From: Rhodospirillales bacterium BBD 1991-14
Lineage (GTDB): Bacteria; Pseudomonadota; Alphaproteobacteria; Kiloniellales; Kiloniellaceae
NCBI GenBank assembly: GCA_001657395.1
Contig: LYSY01000001.1
Span: forward strand, 558,001 to 622,000
DNA length: 64,000 nucleotides
Direction of reading: 5' to 3'
How positions within the stretch are numbered: the first letter of the stretch is position 1; each line of letters opens with the position of its first letter. This document shows, piece by piece, positions 38,999-49,745 of the stretch. Both the position numbers and the translations under genes were made by a program. Below the pieces are notes generated by a model. The model was not told the DNA's origin and did no database searches. It worked only from the letters and a program-made list of their open reading frames with translations.

Positions 38999-40270
38999 TC
39001 AGTGTTTCATAAAGTCGATAGCTTCATTCCCCAGCACCTTCAACCGCGTCTCTACCGGCGGGGTCTCCGCAACCACGCGGCCGCGGCGGATGACGGTGAG
39101 GCGGGCGGGCTTGAGGCGCAGAGCCTCCAGCACGTCTCCGGCCTGGAGGATCACCATGTCGGCATTGCAGCCGGGGGCGAGGCCGTAGCCTTCCAGCCCC
39201 AGGGTCCTGGCGCCGTTCTCTGTGACGGCGGCAAAGCAGTCCTTCTGTTCCTCGACGCCGGTCATGAGGCCGACGTGGAGGCCCATGTGGGCGACCTCGA
39301 TCATGTCGTGGCTGCCCAGGGGATACCAGGGGTCCATGACGCAGTCGTGGCCGAAGGAGACGTTGATGCCCTGGGCCAGCAGTTCCTTCACCCGGGTCAT
39401 GCCGCGGCGCTTGGGGTAGCTGTCGTGGCGGCCCTGGATGGTGATGTTGATCAGCGGGTTGGCCACTGCGTTCACCCCGGCCTCGGCCATCAGCGGCATC
39501 AGCTTGGAGACGTAGTAGTTGTCCATGGAGTGCATGGAGGTGAGGTGGGAGCCGGTCACCCGCTCCTGCAGGCCCAGGCGCTGGGTCTCGTAGGACAGGG
39601 TCTCGATATGGCGGGAGTTGGGGTCATCGGTCTCGTCGCAATGCATGTCGACCCGCAGCCCCCGCTCGGCGGCCAGTTCGCAGAGCAGGCGCACGGACTC
39701 GCCCCCCTCGGCCATGGTGCGCTCGAAATGGGGGATGCCGCCGACGATGTCGACGCCCTTGTCGAGGGCGCGGCGCATGTTCTCCCGGGCACTAGGTGAG
39801 CGCAGGTAGCCGTCCTGCGGGAAGGCGACGAGCTGCAGATCGATGACGTCCTTCACGGTATCCCGGACTTCCAGCAGCGCCTCGACGGCAAGCAGGCGGT
39901 CGTCGCAGATGTCGACATGGCTGCGGATCGCGAGCGTGCCCTTGGCGACCGACCAGCGGCAGAGCGCCAGCGCGCGCTCCTTCAGCGCCTCTACCGTGAG
40001 GTCAGGCTTCAACTCGCCCCAGAGAGCGATGCCCTCCAGCAGCGTGCCGCTCTGGTTCAGGCGCGGCAGGCCGAGGCTCAAGGTCGCATCCATGTGGAAG
40101 TGGCTGTCGACGAAAGGCGGCGTGACGAGGTGGCCCTGGGCGTCGATCTCCTGCGTCGCCTCCGCCGCGATGGCCGGCGCCACCTCGGCGATGACGCCGT
40201 TCTCTACGGCGATGTCCAGGCCGCTTGCGCCATCGGGCAGCGTGGCGTTGCGGACAATGAGATCGAGCAT
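38999..40270 (-). CDS. codA: Cytosine deaminase
   Basis: TPPFVDSHFHMDATLSLG, RSHVDICD, DMHCDETDDPNSRHIETL, VSFGHDCVMDPWYPLGSHDMIEVAHMGLHV. Confidence 0.93.
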   Translation of the reverse strand: MLDLIVRNATLPDGASGLDIAVENGVIAEVAPAIAAEATQEIDAQGHLVTPPFVDSHFHMDATLSLGLPRLNQSGTLLEGIALWGELKPDLTVEALKERALALCRWSVAKGTLAIRSHVDICDDRLLAVEALLEVRDTVKDVIDLQLVAFPQDGYLRSPSARENMRRALDKGVDIVGGIPHFERTMAEGGESVRLLCELAAERGLRVDMHCDETDDPNSRHIETLSYETQRLGLQERVTGSHLTSMHSMDNYYVSKLMPLMAEAGVNAVANPLINITIQGRHDSYPKRRGMTRVKELLAQGINVSFGHDCVMDPWYPLGSHDMIEVAHMGLHVGLMTGVEEQKDCFAAVTENGARTLGLEGYGLAPGCNADMVILQAGDVLEALRLKPARLTVIRRGRVVAETPPVETRLKVLGNEAIDFMKH

Positions 40271-40288
40271 GGGGCCTCTCTGTGGTCT

Positions 40289-41230
40289 CTAGCGCTCGCC
40301 CTTGCGGAAGGGCACCAGCAGGGCCTTGGGGTAGGCCGCGCGCCGCGACATGACGATCATCGCCAGGATGCTCAGAACATAGGGCATCATGAGGAAGAAC
40401 TGATAGGGGATAAAGGCCGATGCGGATTGCTGCACGCGGATCTGCAGTGCTTCGAAGGCGGCGAAGAGCAGCGCCCCGAGCAGGGCTTTGCCCGGCCGCC
40501 AGGAGGCGAAGATCACCAGGGCAACGCAGATCCAGCCGCGCCCGTTGATCATGCCGATGTAGAAGGCATCGAAGACGGAAATGGTGAGGAAGGCGCCGCC
40601 GACGGCCATGAAGGCACTGCCCAGCATCACGGCTGCGGTCCGCAGGCGGTGGACGTCGATCCCCTGGGCCTCCACCGCCATGGGGTTCTCGCCCACCATG
40701 CGCACGGCCAGTCCCAGTGGCGTGCGGTATAGGCCGTAGCCGACCAGGGGTACCAGGAGGAAAGCGAGGTAGGTGAGCGGGCTCTGGGTGAAGAGGACCT
40801 CGCCGAGGAAGGGAAGCTCGGACAGGCCCGGAACGGGGTAGGGCTGAAAGGGGTCGATCTTAGGCGGCGTGGTGACGTCCGGCAGCAGCATGCGGAAGGC
40901 GAAGTAGCTGAGCGCAGAGGCCAGCAGGGTGATGCCGATCCCGGTGACGTGCTGGGAGACGCCGAGATAGACGCTGAAGCCGGAGTGCAGCAGGCCGAAG
41001 AGGGCGCCAAAGGCCGCGGCCACCAGCACCGCCGACCACAGCCCGCCGCCCTGGTAGACCCACATCCAGGCGACCATGGCCCCCAGGGTCATGATGCCCT
41101 CGATGCCGAGATTGAGCACGCCCGCGCGCTCGCAGATGAGTTCGCCCAGGGTGCCGAAGATGAGCGGCGTTGCCATGCGCACCAGCGCGGCCCAGAAGCC
41201 CAGCGAGACGAAGATCTCCAGGATGTCCAT
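40289..41230 (-). CDS. ABC transporter permease (BMP/nucleoside type)
   Basis: TPLIFGTLGELICERAGVLNLGIEGIMTLGAMVAW typical of YufQ/NupQ-like permeases. Confidence 0.93.
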   Translation of the reverse strand: MDILEIFVSLGFWAALVRMATPLIFGTLGELICERAGVLNLGIEGIMTLGAMVAWMWVYQGGGLWSAVLVAAAFGALFGLLHSGFSVYLGVSQHVTGIGITLLASALSYFAFRMLLPDVTTPPKIDPFQPYPVPGLSELPFLGEVLFTQSPLTYLAFLLVPLVGYGLYRTPLGLAVRMVGENPMAVEAQGIDVHRLRTAAVMLGSAFMAVGGAFLTISVFDAFYIGMINGRGWICVALVIFASWRPGKALLGALLFAAFEALQIRVQQSASAFIPYQFFLMMPYVLSILAMIVMSRRAAYPKALLVPFRKGER

Positions 41231-41242
41231 GCCGTCCGGCCC

Positions 41243-42292
41243 CTAGCGCAGGCGGGGCCGGTAGCGCACGAAGAGCACGCTCGCCAGGACCAGCAGCAAG
41301 GCCGTCGCGGTCAGCACGTCGGCCAGGTAGTTGGAGATCGACATGGCCCGGCTCATGGCATCGGCGCCGTTGTAGATGGCGGCAACGAAGATCGCCGCCG
41401 CGATCACGCCCAGGGGATGCAGGCCCGCCAGCATGGCCACCGCGATGCCGGTGTAGCCAAAGCCGGGGGAGATATCGAGGGTGAGGTAGCCTTTCAGGCC
41501 CGCCAGCTCGCAGACCCCGGCCATGCCGGCGAGGCCGCCGGAGAGCAGCGCCGTCCGGAGCACGGTCGCGCCCATCGGGATGCCAGCGAAGCGCGCCGCC
41601 TCCGGGTTGTTGCCGACGGCCCGGATCTCGAAACCCCACTTGGAGTAGCGGATGAAGGCCCAGGCGGCGACCGCGAAGAAGACCGCCCAGAGCAGGCCCG
41701 AATGCAGGCGGGTGCGGGGGATCAGCGGTGAGAGCACGCCCTCGTCGATGACAGGTGCCGCCTGGGGCCAGCCCATGGCCAAGGGGTCCTTCCAGGGCCC
41801 GAAGAGCAGGTAGTTGGCGAAGAGCAGGACGACGAAGTTGAGGAGGAGTGTGGTTACCACCTCGTCGACCCTGAGCTTCAGCTTCAGGATCACGGGCAGC
41901 AGCAGCAGCAGCCCGCCGGCAAGGGCCCCGACCAGGAAAAGGAAGGGCACCATCAGCAGGGGCGGCAGGGTGACGAGCCCGGTGCCGACATAGGTCGCTG
42001 CCAGAGCGCCGGCATAGAGCTGGCCCTCGCCGCCGATGTTCCAGAGCTTGGCGCGGAAAGCAACAGCAGCGGCCAGCCCGGTGAAGATCAGCGGCGCCGC
42101 GCGGGTCAGGGTCTCGCTGAGGGCGAAGACCGAGCCCAGCGCGCCCTTCACCAGGGCGCCGTAGGCGGCCAGCACCGGCGCCCCCGCCCAGACGATGAGT
42201 AGCCCGCAGAGCAGGAAGGCCAGGGCGATGGCCGTCAGCGGGGCGGCCAGGTTCAGCCAGAGCGGCACATGGGCGCGGGGCTCAAGACGCAT
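41243..42292 (-). CDS. ABC transporter permease (BMP/nucleoside type)
   Basis: 349 aa; AFRAKLWNIGGEGQLYAGALAA and GFGYTGIAVAMLAGLHPLGV motifs of YufP/NupP-like permeases. Confidence 0.93.
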   Translation of the reverse strand: MRLEPRAHVPLWLNLAAPLTAIALAFLLCGLLIVWAGAPVLAAYGALVKGALGSVFALSETLTRAAPLIFTGLAAAVAFRAKLWNIGGEGQLYAGALAATYVGTGLVTLPPLLMVPFLFLVGALAGGLLLLLPVILKLKLRVDEVVTTLLLNFVVLLFANYLLFGPWKDPLAMGWPQAAPVIDEGVLSPLIPRTRLHSGLLWAVFFAVAAWAFIRYSKWGFEIRAVGNNPEAARFAGIPMGATVLRTALLSGGLAGMAGVCELAGLKGYLTLDISPGFGYTGIAVAMLAGLHPLGVIAAAIFVAAIYNGADAMSRAMSISNYLADVLTATALLLVLASVLFVRYRPRLR

Positions 42293-43859
42293 GGCGGCCC
42301 TCGTCGCGATGCCCTGCCGTACCGTGACCGGCCATCATCAGGCCGAGGGTTCTGAGATCTGCTTGTTCCACAGGGACAGGCTCGGAGAGACGCCCGTGGT
42401 AGAGCACGGCGATGCGGTCGGACATCTGCAGCAGCTCTTCCAGGTCCTCGGAGATCAGGACGATGCCGGCGCCTTCGGCCCGCGCCTGGAACAGCAGGGC
42501 CTGCACAGCCGCCGCGGCGCCGACGTCGAGCCCGCGGGTCGGCTGGTTGGCGAGGATGATGCGCGGCTTCTCATCCAGGACCCGGGCGAGGATCACCTTC
42601 TGCATGTTGCCGCCGGAAAGGCTGCGTGTGGCCGTGGTGGCGTCGGCGCCGCGAATGTCGAAGGCGGCGATCTTCTCTTCGGCATTTCGGCGCAGGGCCG
42701 CCCCCTTGACGAAGCCGAGGCGCGAGAAGCGGTCCCCGCCATAGGCTTCCAGAACCAGGTTCTCCTCCACCGTGAAGTCGCCGACGACGCCGGTGGCGTG
42801 GCGGTCCTCCGGCACCCGCCCGACGCCGCGCTTCAGCATGGCCGCCGGGGAGGCCGCCGTGATCGTGTCGCCGAGGATCTCGAAGCGTCCCGCCGTTGGT
42901 GCCTCGAGGCCGGAGATCAGGGCGGCGAGGGCGGCCTGACCGTTGCCGGAGACTCCGGCAATTCCGAAAACCTCTTTTCCACAGAGGGTTAGATCTAGAT
43001 TCTCAAGCGATATCTTGCCCTCTGCACCGCGCAGTCCGACGCCTTCCATCCGCAGCAGAGGCGCACCCGGCTCCAGGCGGCTGCGTTCGGGCAGGGCGAC
43101 CGCCCGGCCCACCATGGCCTCCGCAAGCCCTTCGCGGGAGGCTTCGGCGATGGGGAAGTCGGCCACCAGCCTGCCTTGACGCAGCACCGCAACGCGGTCG
43201 GCAATAGCCATCACCTCGTTCAGCTTATGAGAAATGAAAATGATGGAGAGCCCCTCGGCCGCCATGGTCTTCAAGGTGGCGAAGAAGCTTTCCACCTCCT
43301 GTGGCGTCAGCACCGCGGTCGGCTCGTCGAGGATCAGGACACGGGCGCCGCGGTAAAGCGCCTTAAGGATTTCCACCCGCTGACGCTCACCGACCGAGAG
43401 GTCGCGCACAAGGCGCCGGCTCTCCACCTGCAGGCCGAAGCGCGCCGCGAGGTCCTCGACACGGCGCCTGGCGGCCGCGCGGTTCTGCTTCAGACGCCAC
43501 AGCGGTTCCGTGCCCAGCACGATGTTGTCGAGCACGGTGAGGTTCTCGCCCAGGGTGAAATGCTGATGCACCATGCCGACCCCGGCGGCGATGGCAGCCT
43601 TGGGGGAGCCCGGCGGCAGGGCGTCCCCGAAAACCGCGATCTCGCCCTCGTCGGCCAGGTAGTGGCCGAAGAGAATGCTCATCAAGGTGGTCTTGCCGGC
43701 GCCGTTCTCTCCCAGGAGCGCCAGGATCTCCCCACGCCCCAGACCGAGGGAGATGGCATCGTTGGCGACCAGCGCACCAAATCGCTTGGTGATGCCGGAC
43801 AGCCGCAACACAGGCTCAGCGCCTGAGGCGGCAGCAGCGGACGCTTGCGCCTGCGCCAT
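42282..43859 (-). CDS. ABC transporter ATP-binding protein, duplicated ABC domains (BMP/nucleoside type)
   Basis: 525 aa; Walker A GENGAGKTT, signature LSVGERQRVEILKAL, second domain LSGGNMQKVILARVL. Confidence 0.94.
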   Translation of the reverse strand: MAQAQASAAAASGAEPVLRLSGITKRFGALVANDAISLGLGRGEILALLGENGAGKTTLMSILFGHYLADEGEIAVFGDALPPGSPKAAIAAGVGMVHQHFTLGENLTVLDNIVLGTEPLWRLKQNRAAARRRVEDLAARFGLQVESRRLVRDLSVGERQRVEILKALYRGARVLILDEPTAVLTPQEVESFFATLKTMAAEGLSIIFISHKLNEVMAIADRVAVLRQGRLVADFPIAEASREGLAEAMVGRAVALPERSRLEPGAPLLRMEGVGLRGAEGKISLENLDLTLCGKEVFGIAGVSGNGQAALAALISGLEAPTAGRFEILGDTITAASPAAMLKRGVGRVPEDRHATGVVGDFTVEENLVLEAYGGDRFSRLGFVKGAALRRNAEEKIAAFDIRGADATTATRSLSGGNMQKVILARVLDEKPRIILANQPTRGLDVGAAAAVQALLFQARAEGAGIVLISEDLEELLQMSDRIAVLYHGRLSEPVPVEQADLRTLGLMMAGHGTAGHRDEGRHAS

Positions 43860-43886
43860 CGTCAGATCCCCCGATGATCGATTGCT

Positions 43887-43927
43887 GCCGGGTCAGGGCA
43901 GGGCTAACACGACTGCCCCGACCCGGC
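43887..43927 (-). terminator. 15-bp stem-loop after the BMP solute-binding protein gene
   Basis: GCCGGGTCAGGGCAG ... CTGCCCCGACCCGGC; one mismatch in DNA that reads as a G-U pair on the minus-strand transcript; no U-tract. Confidence 0.55.
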
Positions 43928-43938
43928 GATACGTCCGG

Positions 43939-44991
43939 TCAGAACGTCGACTTGGGTTCGTCGTCGTTGGTCTGTACCACGAAGTCCCCGGCTTTGATCT
44001 CCTGGGCGAGAGTCTCGATCTTCGCCTTTGTTTCGGCCGGGATCTTGTCCTCGAACTCGTAGAACGGCGAGAGGGAGGCGCCGCCGGCCTTCATCATCGT
44101 CCACTCCTTGTAGTTCTCGGCCGTGAAGGTGCCGGCCTTCACCTGGGAAATGGCGTAGTCGATGGCCGGTTCCATGTGCCAGAGGGCCGAGGCGACCACC
44201 ACGTCTGTGCCGTTCTCAGCCTTGTTCATGTCGTTCACGTTGCCGAAGGCGATGATTCCCTTCTCACGGGCGGCGTCGACCACGCCGGCCCGCTCAGCGT
44301 AGAGCACGTCCACCCCGGCCTCGACCTGGGCAAAGGCGAATTCCTTGGCTTTCGGCGGGTCGTACCAGGAGCCGATGAAGGAGACCTTGAATTCGACGTC
44401 CGGGTTGACCGAGCGCGCGCCTTCCATGAAGGCATGGAACAGCCGGTTCACCTCCCCGATGGGAAAGCCGCCCACCATGCCGATCCTGTTGGTCTTGGTC
44501 ATGGTGCCGGCGACGATCCCCATGAGATAGCAGGGCTCGTGGATCCAGTTGTCGAAGACGGAGAAGTTCTTGCCGTGGGGCACACCCGGGTCGCCCATGA
44601 GGAAGGCGATTTCGGGATAGTCGTCGGCTACCTTGCGGGCCTCGCGGCTGATGCCGAAGGCCTCCCCGACGACCAGGTCGACGCCGCCCTCGGCGTACTC
44701 GCGCATCACCCGGACATAGTCGGTGTTGGGCACCTTCTCCGAGAAGCTGTACTCGATGTCGCCGCGTTCCTTGGCGGCGGTCAGCGCACGGTGTAGCGTG
44801 CCCACCCACTTCTGCTGGATCGGCACCGTGTAGATGCCGGCCACCTTCAGCTTTTCCGCCTGCGCCGCGCCGCCGGAAAGCCCAAAAACGGCTGCAGCCA
44901 CCAGTGCCGCCGCGCCGGCCTGCACGACCGTGCGGCGCCGCAGGCTGCGCTTTGCCAATACCGTACCGTTCCCCGAAATTCGAGAAGTCAT
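43939..44991 (-). CDS. BMP family ABC transporter substrate-binding protein
   Basis: Arg-rich leader SLRRRTVVQAGAAALVAAAVFG, then LKVAGIYTVPIQQKWVGTLHRAL ... FIGSWYDPPKAKEFAFAQVEAGVDVLYAERAGVVDAAREKG. Confidence 0.93.
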   Translation of the reverse strand: MTSRISGNGTVLAKRSLRRRTVVQAGAAALVAAAVFGLSGGAAQAEKLKVAGIYTVPIQQKWVGTLHRALTAAKERGDIEYSFSEKVPNTDYVRVMREYAEGGVDLVVGEAFGISREARKVADDYPEIAFLMGDPGVPHGKNFSVFDNWIHEPCYLMGIVAGTMTKTNRIGMVGGFPIGEVNRLFHAFMEGARSVNPDVEFKVSFIGSWYDPPKAKEFAFAQVEAGVDVLYAERAGVVDAAREKGIIAFGNVNDMNKAENGTDVVVASALWHMEPAIDYAISQVKAGTFTAENYKEWTMMKAGGASLSPFYEFEDKIPAETKAKIETLAQEIKAGDFVVQTNDDEPKSTF

Positions 44992-45072
44992 CCCCCTAGC
45001 TCCCTTGTTTGCGGTGTTTCGCCGCCTGTCTGTCGTTGTCCGGGCGGCGTCCGACCCGTTGCTACATCCGGG

Positions 45073-46705
<1,633 letters not shown>

Positions 46706-46768
46706 ATCTTCCGCAGGACAGATGGCGCCGCGGGAGAACCGCGGCGCATTGCAGAGGGAGAGCAAGCG

Positions 46769-47632
46769 ATGGCGACGGTGCGGGCGGGCCTTATTCAGAT
46801 GGCTCTGAAGGCGGATACGGGGGAAAGCCCGGAAACCATCCGTGACAGGATGAACGAAGCGCATCTGCCGCTGATCGACGAGGCCGGCGCCAAGGGCGTC
46901 CAGGTGTTGTGTTTGCAGGAAGTCTTCAACCAGCCCTACTTCTGTCCCAGCCAGGACGTGAAGTGGTACGGCGCTGCGGAAAAGGTGCCGGACGGGCCGA
47001 CGGTCAAACTGATGCAGGACTATGCCAAGAAGCACTCCATGGTGATCGTGGTGCCGATCTACGAGGAGGACATCACCGGCGTCTACTACAACACCGCTGC
47101 CGTCATCGACGCCGACGGCAGCTACCTCGGCAAATACCGCAAGTCTCACATCCCGCAGGTGGCGGGGTTCTACGAGAAGTTCTTCTTCAAGCCGGGCAAT
47201 TCCGGCTGGCCGATGTTCCAGACGGCTTACTGCAAGCTCGGCGTCTACATCTGCTACGACCGGCATTTTCCGGAGGGCTGGCGCGCCCTGGCCCTTAGCG
47301 GGGCCGAGTACATCGTCAATCCCTCGGCCACCGTGGCCGGCCTCAGCCAGTACCTCTGGAAACTGGAACAGCCGGCTTCCGCGGTCGCCAACGGCTGCTA
47401 CATCGGCGCGGTCAACCGCGTCGGCACGGAGGCGCCCTGGAACATCGGTAAGTTCTACGGCTCCAGCTATGTCGTCAATCCGCGCGGCGAGTTCCTTGTG
47501 GAGGCCAGTGAGGACAAGGACGAACTTGTGGTCGCCGATATGGACATGGATATGGTCCGCGAAGTGCGGAACCTCTGGCAGTTCTTCCGCGACCGGCGGC
47601 CGGAAGCCTACGAACCGCTCACAGCGATCTGA
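46769..47632 (+). CDS. Nitrilase-superfamily amidohydrolase (beta-ureidopropionase candidate)
   Basis: Catalytic Glu (CLQEVFNQPYF), Lys (GKYRKSHIP), Cys (GVYICYDRHFPEGWRALAL). Confidence 0.92.
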   Translation: MATVRAGLIQMALKADTGESPETIRDRMNEAHLPLIDEAGAKGVQVLCLQEVFNQPYFCPSQDVKWYGAAEKVPDGPTVKLMQDYAKKHSMVIVVPIYEEDITGVYYNTAAVIDADGSYLGKYRKSHIPQVAGFYEKFFFKPGNSGWPMFQTAYCKLGVYICYDRHFPEGWRALALSGAEYIVNPSATVAGLSQYLWKLEQPASAVANGCYIGAVNRVGTEAPWNIGKFYGSSYVVNPRGEFLVEASEDKDELVVADMDMDMVREVRNLWQFFRDRRPEAYEPLTAI

Positions 47633-47669
47633 TCCAACCCGATCCCCGCGGTGGGATCCGGCCTGCCGC

Positions 47670-48464
47670 TCAGGAGGCGGTGGTCCGAGAGGCTTGAGCG
47701 AGCGACGCGGAGAGGTCGCGGGCGGCCCGGTCCAGCAGAGCCTGCGGGACGTCGCCGATCACCAGGAAGGCAAAGCCCTCCGCGACCCAGGACACACCGG
47801 CGAGCCCCCTGAAACTCTGGGTCTCCATTGGTCGGTTGCCGGCCTCGGTCGGGGTCACGCAGAACGCCACCGGACGGTCCCGGCTGTCGAGATAGGCAAA
47901 CTGGGCGAGCGGCGCCGCCTCGTAGCCCAGGATCTGGGCCCGGCGGTAGCGCAGGCCGCTGACGTTGCGAAGCGTCGTGCCGGCAATGTCCAGGCCCAGT
48001 TGGGCGACAACCCTGGCCCGCTCGCTTTCGAGTCCTGCCGGGCTCGGGTCGAGGTGGGTCAGCGTCTCGCTGCGGTAGAGCAGCTGATACTCGGCGACGG
48101 CCATGCGCCAGTCTTCGGTCTGTGTCGGTGCGGTGATGCGGCCGCCCGCAAAGCCGATGGCGGCGACAGCGGCGAGGCTCGCGGCGATGGCCGCCCTGCG
48201 GCTGAGGCGGGGGCCCGTGGGGCGGGCTGAAGGTTGGGAAGGTTGTTGGTCTTCAAGGGCCGGTTCCGCTTGGCCGGGCGCCAAAGGAAGCAGGCTGTCG
48301 AAAGCGGCCTTTACGGCCTCGGTGTCGACAGTCAGATCATCCAGCCGGGCGCGCAACGCCGGATCGTCGCGCAGCACCTGCTCGACGGCCTTGGCCTGCT
48401 CGGGCGGGAGTTCCCTGTCCAGGTAGGCAACCAGATCTTCGTCGCTGATCGACCTGCTATCCAT
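47670..48464 (-). CDS. Anti-sigma factor family protein
   Basis: MDSRSISDEDLVAYLDRELPPEQAKAVEQVLRDDPALRARLDDL; one TM-like segment; co-directional with and downstream of an ECF sigma gene. Confidence 0.83.
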   Translation of the reverse strand: MDSRSISDEDLVAYLDRELPPEQAKAVEQVLRDDPALRARLDDLTVDTEAVKAAFDSLLPLAPGQAEPALEDQQPSQPSARPTGPRLSRRAAIAASLAAVAAIGFAGGRITAPTQTEDWRMAVAEYQLLYRSETLTHLDPSPAGLESERARVVAQLGLDIAGTTLRNVSGLRYRRAQILGYEAAPLAQFAYLDSRDRPVAFCVTPTEAGNRPMETQSFRGLAGVSWVAEGFAFLVIGDVPQALLDRAARDLSASLAQASRTTAS

Positions 48465-48470
48465 GGTCCG

Positions 48471-49001
48471 TTAAAGGGTCCGTTGTTTGACTGCGCCCGA
48501 GGTGGCCTTGAGGGCGGCAAGCTTGTTGCGGGCCGCGGCAAGCCGGCTCATGACGGTCCCGATCGGGATTTGCAGATGCTCGGCAGCTTCCTTGTAGGAG
48601 AAGCCCTCCACATAGACCAGGAACACCGTCACGCGCTGCGCCTCAGGCAGGTCCATCACTGCCTTTAACACCTCGGCATGGAAAAAATTCGCTTCGGCGT
48701 CTGGTCCAGGCGCCGGCAGCGCCAGTTCGTCGCTGGGCACCAGCCCGCCGCCCCGGCGCACGTTCTCGGCCCTCAGGGTGTTGTACCAGAGGTTCTTGGC
48801 AATGCTGAAAACCCACCGGTCTGCGTGTGTTCCAGCCTGGAACTGATGTGCACTCTCAAGTGCCTTCAGACAGGCTGCCTGGCACAGGTCCTCCGCTGCC
48901 GGGAGATCCCGCGTCAGGGCAAGGCAGTACCGCCAGAGCCGGGGATAGAAGCCCTGCAGCATCTCTTTCATGCGGTCTTGCGCCGATCTTTCGACTGCCA
49001 C
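48471..49001 (-). CDS. RNA polymerase sigma factor, ECF/sigma-70 family
   Basis: PRLWRYCLALTRDLPAAEDLCQAACLKAL ... LPEAQRVTVFLVYVEGFSYKEAAEHLQIPIGTVMSRLAAARNKL. Confidence 0.94.
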   Translation of the reverse strand: MAVERSAQDRMKEMLQGFYPRLWRYCLALTRDLPAAEDLCQAACLKALESAHQFQAGTHADRWVFSIAKNLWYNTLRAENVRRGGGLVPSDELALPAPGPDAEANFFHAEVLKAVMDLPEAQRVTVFLVYVEGFSYKEAAEHLQIPIGTVMSRLAAARNKLAALKATSGAVKQRTL

Positions 49002-49087
49002 GCGAATAAATTCCGGTCTTTGGGTGTTCTCGCTTCAGATCATGGCCACGCCGGTCATGAGCCTAAGACGAATAGGGAGGATATTCC

Positions 49088-49510
49088 ATGCGCATTCCCG
49101 TGATCGCTGCCGCCGTGACGCTGGCGGCCGGTTCCGCTCTTGCCGGCGAGACGCCGGCGCCGCCCGATGCCAAGGTCTACTTCATCGGTTTGCAGGACGG
49201 TCAGACGGTCTCCTCCCCGGTGACCATCCGCTTCGGCCTTTCCGGCATGGGCGTCGCGCCGGCGGGTGTGGATGACAAGAAGCACACCGGCCACCACCAT
49301 CTGATCATCAACGAGGTGATCGAGGGGGAAGAGCTGAACGAGCCGATCCCGGCGGATGACAGCCATATCCATTTCGGCGGCGGACAGACCGAGGCGACGG
49401 TCGAACTGCCCCCCGGCACCCACATGCTTCAGCTTGTGTTGGGCGATTGGAGCCACATCCCGCACAACCCGCCGGTGATGTCCGAGCGGATCAGCGTCAC
49501 GGTCAAGTAG
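49088..49510 (+). CDS. DUF4399 domain-containing secreted protein
   Basis: Signal peptide; KVYFIGLQDGQTVSSPVTIRFGLSGMGVAPAG...HTGHHHLIIN. Confidence 0.87.
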   Translation: MRIPVIAAAVTLAAGSALAGETPAPPDAKVYFIGLQDGQTVSSPVTIRFGLSGMGVAPAGVDDKKHTGHHHLIINEVIEGEELNEPIPADDSHIHFGGGQTEATVELPPGTHMLQLVLGDWSHIPHNPPVMSERISVTVK

Positions 49511-49532
49511 GCCGGCGCATATCTCGGTTGAT

Positions 49533-49557
49533 CCGCGCCGGCCGGCAGCCGGCGCGG
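49533..49557 (+). terminator. GC-only hairpin downstream of the DUF4399 gene
   Basis: CCGCGCCGGC-CGGCA-GCCGGCGCGG perfect 10-bp stem; no U-tract. Confidence 0.45.
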
Positions 49558-49745
49558 AGTCGCCCGATCCGTAGCAGGTTAGGCCCAAGCCGGCGGCCTT
49601 CTAACCCTTAATTGCCGTTGCGGCCGCTCTTTCCCGGCCTAGTGCGCCGGAAATGGTGCCGATCTCGCCAATGCTTCGCTTCATCCTGTATTTCGCGCCC
49701 GCAATAGGGTAATTCTGACTGGGCAAGTCGGACTTGGGGGGCGGC

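Noticed and set aside
49001-49088. ECF autoregulatory promoter (GGAAT...CGTC) between sigma factor and DUF4399 genes
   Set aside because: GGAAT and CGTCTT strings are present on the minus strand, but the spacing (about 11 or 22 nt) does not fit the usual 16-17 nt.
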